Part shown: piece after piece, positions 63,857 through 64,000 of the stretch
Position numbering within the stretch: position 1 is the stretch's first letter
Layout of the letters: the number at the start of each line of letters is the position of its first letter
Assembly (NCBI RefSeq): GCF_000981505.1
Contig: NZ_LN827929.1
Coordinates: 806,001 to 870,000 of the forward strand
Source of the DNA: Candidatus Methylopumilus planktonicus
GTDB taxonomy: Bacteria > Pseudomonadota > Gammaproteobacteria > Burkholderiales > Methylophilaceae
Length of the DNA stretch: 64,000 nt
Direction: 5' to 3'
Notes under the pieces: generated by a model
Told to the model about the DNA's origin: nothing
Seen by the model: the letters and a program-made list of their open reading frames with translations, nothing else
Databases searched by the model: none
Program-made: the position numbers and the translations under genes

Positions 63857-64000
63857 TTAACCTCTAAAATAATTTTGTTTATTTAGATGTTCTAGTGAAT
63901 TAGATAAATACCATTTATAAGCTTGCTCTAATCCTTGTTTCAAAGAAATTTGTGGTATAAAATCTATTCGCTTTTTTGCATACGTCATATCCATAATTCT
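63857..64000 (-). CDS. C-terminus of an NAD-dependent sugar epimerase/reductase (partial)
   Basis: The last 47 codons of a gene running off the right edge: RIMDMTYAKKRIDFIPQISL, then KQGLEQAYKWYLSN. The 'DFIPQISLKQGLEQAYKWYL' ending matches the C terminus of extended SDRs such as GDP-fucose synthase or nucleotide-sugar epimerases. The stop is 6 nt before the E1-alpha ATG, so it belongs to the same operon. The exact type cannot be named from this piece. Confidence 0.7.
   Translation of the reverse strand, partial: RIMDMTYAKKRIDFIPQISLKQGLEQAYKWYLSNSLEHLNKQNYFRG

Noticed and set aside
1..64000. CRISPR arrays, rRNA genes, insertion sequences
   Set aside because: No spaced repeat array, rRNA motif or transposase/inverted-repeat pair was recognised.

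Overview
The window looks like a compact, AT-rich betaproteobacterial chromosome. The housekeeping gene orders hfq-hflX-hflK-hflC-(DUF2065)-hisZ-purA and ndk-rlmN-ispG-hisS-yfgM-bamB-der are typical of Betaproteobacteria. Tight spacing, an aldehyde dehydrogenase/DUF779 pair and an absent pilW/rodZ fit a streamlined aquatic relative of the Methylophilaceae (methylotrophs of the Methylopumilus/OM43 kind). That family-level guess is an inference from style, not proof.

Layout. (1) 1-10167: an accessory region ending at the 3' end of tRNA-Ser(GGA). Its left part (44-5905, + strand) has a DUF697 membrane protein, a PvdE/SyrD-like ABC exporter coupled to an SPFH (prohibitin-like) protein, a secreted protein, a lipoprotein, a possible 34-residue peptide and a small membrane protein. 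Its right part (6304-9968, - strand) is a tight four-gene operon of exported proteins: two paralogues, an M48 metalloprotease and a MORN-type protein. All four carry a C-x14-C motif. Paired short repeats with a 12-nt period lie on both sides of this operon and resemble integrase arm sites. (2) 10464-40185: core genome. Aldehyde dehydrogenase and DUF779; 4.5S RNA, dnaX, ybaB, recR; a long leftward run from rluD to a HAD phosphatase; bamD; and a second leftward run from ndk to der, with two peptide-ABC ATPase genes inserted between hisS and yfgM; then trhO. (3) 40238-64000: a surface-polysaccharide (O-antigen/capsule type) locus, almost wholly on the - strand and running off the right edge.

How the polysaccharide genes fit together. 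A transaldolase with GmhA, HddA, GmhB and HddC should make GDP-D-glycero-D-manno-heptose, and a second HddA/HddC pair lies further on. A GDP-mannose-4,6-dehydratase-like enzyme, an RmlC-type epimerase and SDR epimerase/reductases could turn GDP-heptose (or GDP-mannose) into deoxy sugars. ManC feeds a clear homologue of plant GDP-mannose 3,5-epimerase, implying GDP-L-galactose or GDP-L-gulose. Glycosyltransferases (GT2, GT11, a DUF6492-like protein), two methyltransferases, a MurJ/Wzx-like flippase and two Wzy/WaaL-like proteins would assemble and export the polymer. A two-subunit ThDP enzyme plus an SDR at the right end has no obvious conventional role here.

The items most worth a second look are the shared C-x14-C exported operon; the A10 run in dnaX, where a shift either way meets a stop almost at once; the GDP-mannose 3,5-epimerase homologue; the NUDIX gene split by a frameshift; the ThDP E1-alpha/beta pair with an SDR; and the concentration of TTG start codons in the polysaccharide locus.
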